DNA from: UBA5314 sp040217815
Lineage (GTDB): Bacteria > Bacillota > Syntrophomonadia > Syntrophomonadales > Syntrophomonadaceae
Direction: 5' to 3'
NCBI GenBank assembly: GCA_040217815.1
Contig: JBEHWI010000002.1
Coordinates: 62,001 to 126,000, forward strand
Length of the DNA: 64,000 nucleotides
The first letter of the stretch is position 1, and every line of letters starts with the position of its first letter. This document shows, one piece after another, positions 61,551 to 64,000 of the stretch. A program made the translations under genes and the position numbers. The notes under the pieces are model-generated. The model worked only from the letters and a program-made list of their open reading frames with translations. It was not told where the DNA came from and made no database searches.

Positions 61551-63446
61551 CTACAAGTGCACCTGGTTGGGAGCCATAGTGAGCCCTTCTGGACATAGAC
61601 TTTGCAGCCGCCTGGTGTACGCTTCTCCATGCCAGACTCCCTGCTGTAAATCGGACAGGGCCTGCTGATACAGTCCAATAATTTCAGTAAGAACCTGCTG
61701 CGAATAAAACTGTCCATCGATGCGAATATGTGTTAGACCTGATTCGGCCAGTTCCGGAAGCTCCGGCAATCTGGTCAGTTGATAGGGATAATACAAATAG
61801 GTTCGGCAGTTTTTATCACTGTACAGGGTGTACTTCTGCCCCACGGGGTCTTCGAGTATATAGCCCGGTTCCAGACATTTGAACCGACATCCCGGTCCCT
61901 CAGACTCCTCCCGGTAGCGGGCCGGACAATAATCACTGATCATGCCGCACAATGGGCCCTGGACCAGAACTTCCACCCTGGTTTCTGCCAGCAAAGGAAT
62001 AAGCTCCTGTTTACCAAGCTCCAAGGAAGCGGCAGCCCTTTCCAATCCTCGGCCGGTTAAAAATGACAGAGCCTTACAGTTAAAAAGGTTAAGTCCATAA
62101 CTTCCACGAACGGTAAATCCGGCTTGCAGTGCTGCCCACAGGGTTCCCCAATCGTTGACGGCCACACCGTCAACTATATCGCGCCAGTTCTGAAGGGACT
62201 GCAGGATTCCAGGCAGGTCTTTTTCGGTTACTACCCGCGGAGTCTCCAAAAAAACCCGAACTCCGTACATCCCGGCGGTATCAATGGCTTCCCGGCGCCT
62301 GTCGTCGGTCCATTCAAATGCAGTTTGGCGAATCTCTTCACCAGGTATTATTATACTTTCCACACCCATCTGGCAGGCTGCGGCCAGGCTTTCAAGATCG
62401 CCTACTTTAACAGTAATATCGACCAACTGCGGCAAGGGCTTTAAACTGGTTGGATCTTTTTTATACTCCTCTTCCAGGCGGGGCAATTTAAATGCATGGG
62501 AAAAGAAAATAGGCTCCCTGGTTCCGCTCCGATCAACAGCCTGGGAATCAGGCGGTTCAACCAGGTTGCCGGTGGTAAAGTCACGAATACGCCGCTCATA
62601 TAAAGCTTCCCGATCCACTTCCCGCTCCTTATAATCATGATCCCTTAACCCGGCGTCCAGGGCCCGACGGTAGGTAGAAACCAGCTGAGTTAGAAAGGAT
62701 GCCTCGCGCATCCTTCCTTCGATCTTCAGCGAGCTGACCCCGGCCTTTACCAGTTCGGGAAGCAGGTCAATGGTGCAGAGGTCTTTATAAGCCAGGTGAT
62801 GAATAAATTCGCTGTCCTCGTCTCCCAGCAGCCGGTACTTCCAACGGCAGGGCTTGAGGCAGCGGCCCCGGTTGCCTCCTTCACCCTTCATATAACTGCT
62901 CATATAACATTGACCGGTATGAGAAACGCACAGATCGCCGTGGGCAAAAAACTCAATTTCCATGCTCGATGAATCATGTATAGTCCCAATCTCTTCCAGG
63001 CTGAGATTCTTGGAGAAAACCACCCTGGAAAAGCCCATTTCTTCAAACAGCCGGGCCCCGGCCGAACTTGAAACACCCATCTGAACGCTGGCATGCAGCG
63101 GCATGGTCAAACCCAGCTGGTGGTATATTCCCACCAGTCCCAGGTCTTGAACTATTATGGCATCAACCCCTATATCCTGAAGAAAGATCAAATATTCACC
63201 CAGGTTGGGGGTTTCCCGGTCCAGATACAGGTTGTTGACCGTGACATATAACTTTTTCCCTTTGCTATGCGTAAGGGCAACGGCATCGATCAGTTCCGGT
63301 TCGGAAAAATTAAACCCTGGTCTTAAAAGGCGCATATTAAACTTTTTCCCACCGATATACGCAGCATCGGCGCCTGCTTTAATTACCGCTTCCAGCACAT
63401 CCCACTTGCCGGCTGGCGCTAAAAGCTCCAGTTGGGGTTTGTCCAT
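61551..63446 (-). CDS. Peptidase U32-family protein
   Basis: A 631-residue U32 protein. The TIM-barrel half has LELLAPAGKWDVLEAVI and the cysteine set Cys173, Cys180, Cys196, Cys200, which in studied U32 proteins binds a [4Fe-4S] cluster. A DUF3656 region and a second cysteine group (CGMISDYCP, CRFKC) follow. Despite the name, well-studied relatives hydroxylate tRNA (TrhP) or 23S rRNA (RlhA) or make ubiquinone (UbiUV). An RNA-modification role is more likely than protease here, but unproven. ATG has AAAGGAG upstream. Confidence 0.88.
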   Translation of the reverse strand: MDKPQLELLAPAGKWDVLEAVIKAGADAAYIGGKKFNMRLLRPGFNFSEPELIDAVALTHSKGKKLYVTVNNLYLDRETPNLGEYLIFLQDIGVDAIIVQDLGLVGIYHQLGLTMPLHASVQMGVSSSAGARLFEEMGFSRVVFSKNLSLEEIGTIHDSSSMEIEFFAHGDLCVSHTGQCYMSSYMKGEGGNRGRCLKPCRWKYRLLGDEDSEFIHHLAYKDLCTIDLLPELVKAGVSSLKIEGRMREASFLTQLVSTYRRALDAGLRDHDYKEREVDREALYERRIRDFTTGNLVEPPDSQAVDRSGTREPIFFSHAFKLPRLEEEYKKDPTSLKPLPQLVDITVKVGDLESLAAACQMGVESIIIPGEEIRQTAFEWTDDRRREAIDTAGMYGVRVFLETPRVVTEKDLPGILQSLQNWRDIVDGVAVNDWGTLWAALQAGFTVRGSYGLNLFNCKALSFLTGRGLERAAASLELGKQELIPLLAETRVEVLVQGPLCGMISDYCPARYREESEGPGCRFKCLEPGYILEDPVGQKYTLYSDKNCRTYLYYPYQLTRLPELPELAESGLTHIRIDGQFYSQQVLTEIIGLYQQALSDLQQGVWHGEAYTRRLQSLCPEGLTMAPNQVHL

Positions 63447-63472
63447 TTTGGTTTCTCCTTTTTATTTGCCTA

Positions 63473-63730
63473 TTACAGATATGCGGCAACCAGTCTTTCT
63501 ACAAAATAAATGGCCAGAAATAAAAACATAGGGGAAAGGTCAAAACCGCCGACGCCCGGCAGCAGCCTCCGGAATGGGGCCATAAGGGGCTCGGTCACAT
63601 CATAGATGAACTTGATGATAGGTTGGTAGGGGTTGTGCGGAATGAAAGAAAGGATGCATCTTATTACCACCAGCCACTTGTATACCCACAGCGCTGTTAG
63701 TATAAAGCTGCCGACAGTAAATCTACCCAC
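63473..63730 (-). CDS. YggT family membrane protein
   Basis: An 85-residue YggT/YlmG protein with two membrane segments (residues 8-28 and 64-83) around the conserved loop CILSFIPHNPYQPII and TEPLMAPFRRLLP. In Gram-positive bacteria it belongs to the division cluster near divIVA. GTG follows AAGGGAGG. It lies 23 bases past proC. Confidence 0.9.
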   Translation of the reverse strand: MGRFTVGSFILTALWVYKWLVVIRCILSFIPHNPYQPIIKFIYDVTEPLMAPFRRLLPGVGGFDLSPMFLFLAIYFVERLVAAYL

Positions 63731-63753
63731 TTAAATTTGTCCTCCCTTAGAAA

Positions 63754-64000
63754 CTACTTGTTGCCCAATGCTATTGAACGAAGGTAAGCCGCTTCAATAG
63801 CATTAAAAAACGCCGCCCGCAGTCCCTTGTCTTCCAGTTGCCTTATCCCTGCAATGGTTGTTCCGGCCGGAGAGCAAACCTGTTCGCGGAGAATGGCCGG
63901 ATGCTCACCGGTATCCTCCAACATTTTAATGCTACCTTCAATAGTTTTCAAGACCAGCGCTCTAGCGGTATTAATATCCAGGCCGACCTGTACCGCAGCG
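63754..64000 (-). CDS. proC: Pyrroline-5-carboxylate reductase, C-terminal part (runs off the window)
   Basis: The frame is open to the window end, so the start is outside. The last 81 residues include QVGLDINTARALVLKTIEGS, then CSPAGTTIAGIRQLEDKGLR and AFFNAIEAAYLRS, the C-terminal dimerisation domain of ProC with its conserved SPxGTT motif. The enzyme makes proline from pyrroline-5-carboxylate with NAD(P)H. It heads yggT-U32-divIVA in this direction. Confidence 0.93.
   Translation of the reverse strand, partial: AAVQVGLDINTARALVLKTIEGSIKMLEDTGEHPAILREQVCSPAGTTIAGIRQLEDKGLRAAFFNAIEAAYLRSIALGNK

Noticed and set aside
1..64000. tRNA, rRNA, CRISPR array, prophage or IS element
   Set aside because: No cloverleaf ends, regular repeat-spacer pattern, transposase or integrase was seen on either strand.

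Overview
The window is an ordinary chromosomal stretch of an anaerobic, spore-forming, low-to-mid G+C Firmicute. It has dipicolinate synthase genes, coat-protein genes, a DivIVA homologue, T-box and PyrR RNA control, and many TTG/GTG starts with strong AGGAGG sites. Oxygen-sensitive iron-sulfur and tungsten-enzyme genes point to a fermentative or syntrophic Clostridia-type organism (Syntrophomonadaceae/Peptococcaceae-like). That placement is inference. Almost everything is on the minus strand. I saw no rRNA, tRNA, CRISPR array or insertion sequence.

Layout. 1-9.7 kb: the spoIIIE/ftsK - ylzJ - tepA - RNase J - dapA - dapG - asd - spoVFB - spoVFA block, in Bacillus subtilis order. A plus-strand padR/hydrolase cassette is wedged between ftsK and ylzJ. 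dapB follows. 10.8-13.5 kb: rqcH (ribosome quality control) flanked by two unknown genes. 13.5-23.2 kb: the pyrimidine operon pyrR-B-C-carB-pyrK-D-F-E, with a sigma-A promoter and two PyrR attenuators but no carA. 23.2-24.6 kb: rluD and lspA. 24.6-44.1 kb: an accessory block holding a DUF1003 protein, an aldehyde:ferredoxin oxidoreductase cluster (aor, two 4x[4Fe-4S] proteins, an FAD/NADH oxidoreductase), a divergent orphan sensor kinase, coat-F genes, a NuoE/NuoF/NuoG-like redox complex whose large subunit contains a GltD-type flavin module, a C35-terpene pair (prenyl synthase plus YtpB), gatD-murT and a glycosyltransferase. 44.1-49.7 kb: a TraR/DksA-type zinc protein, DUF5665, DUF711 plus ACT protein, and ileS behind an isoleucine T-box. 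50-60.6 kb: a TetR-controlled ABC exporter, a decayed DUF4180 gene, a PAS-GGDEF-HD-GYP protein, nth, an EamA transporter and a CPCC zinc protein. 60.7-64 kb: DUF167, divIVA, a U32 protein, yggT and the 3' end of proC.

The B. subtilis order divIVA-ileS-ylyA-lspA-rluD-pyrR is still visible (61.5, 49.7, 44.6, 24.6, 24.1 and 23.0 kb) but is split by two large insertions, so housekeeping synteny frames two accessory islands. The pathways here make meso-DAP, lysine and dipicolinate for wall and spore, UMP, and amidated lipid II, and move electrons between aldehydes, ferredoxin and NAD(H). The least ordinary items are the NuoEF plus GltD/MopB-like complex, the AOR cluster, an ABC ATPase with degenerate catalytic motifs, the missing carA and the DUF4180 pseudogene.
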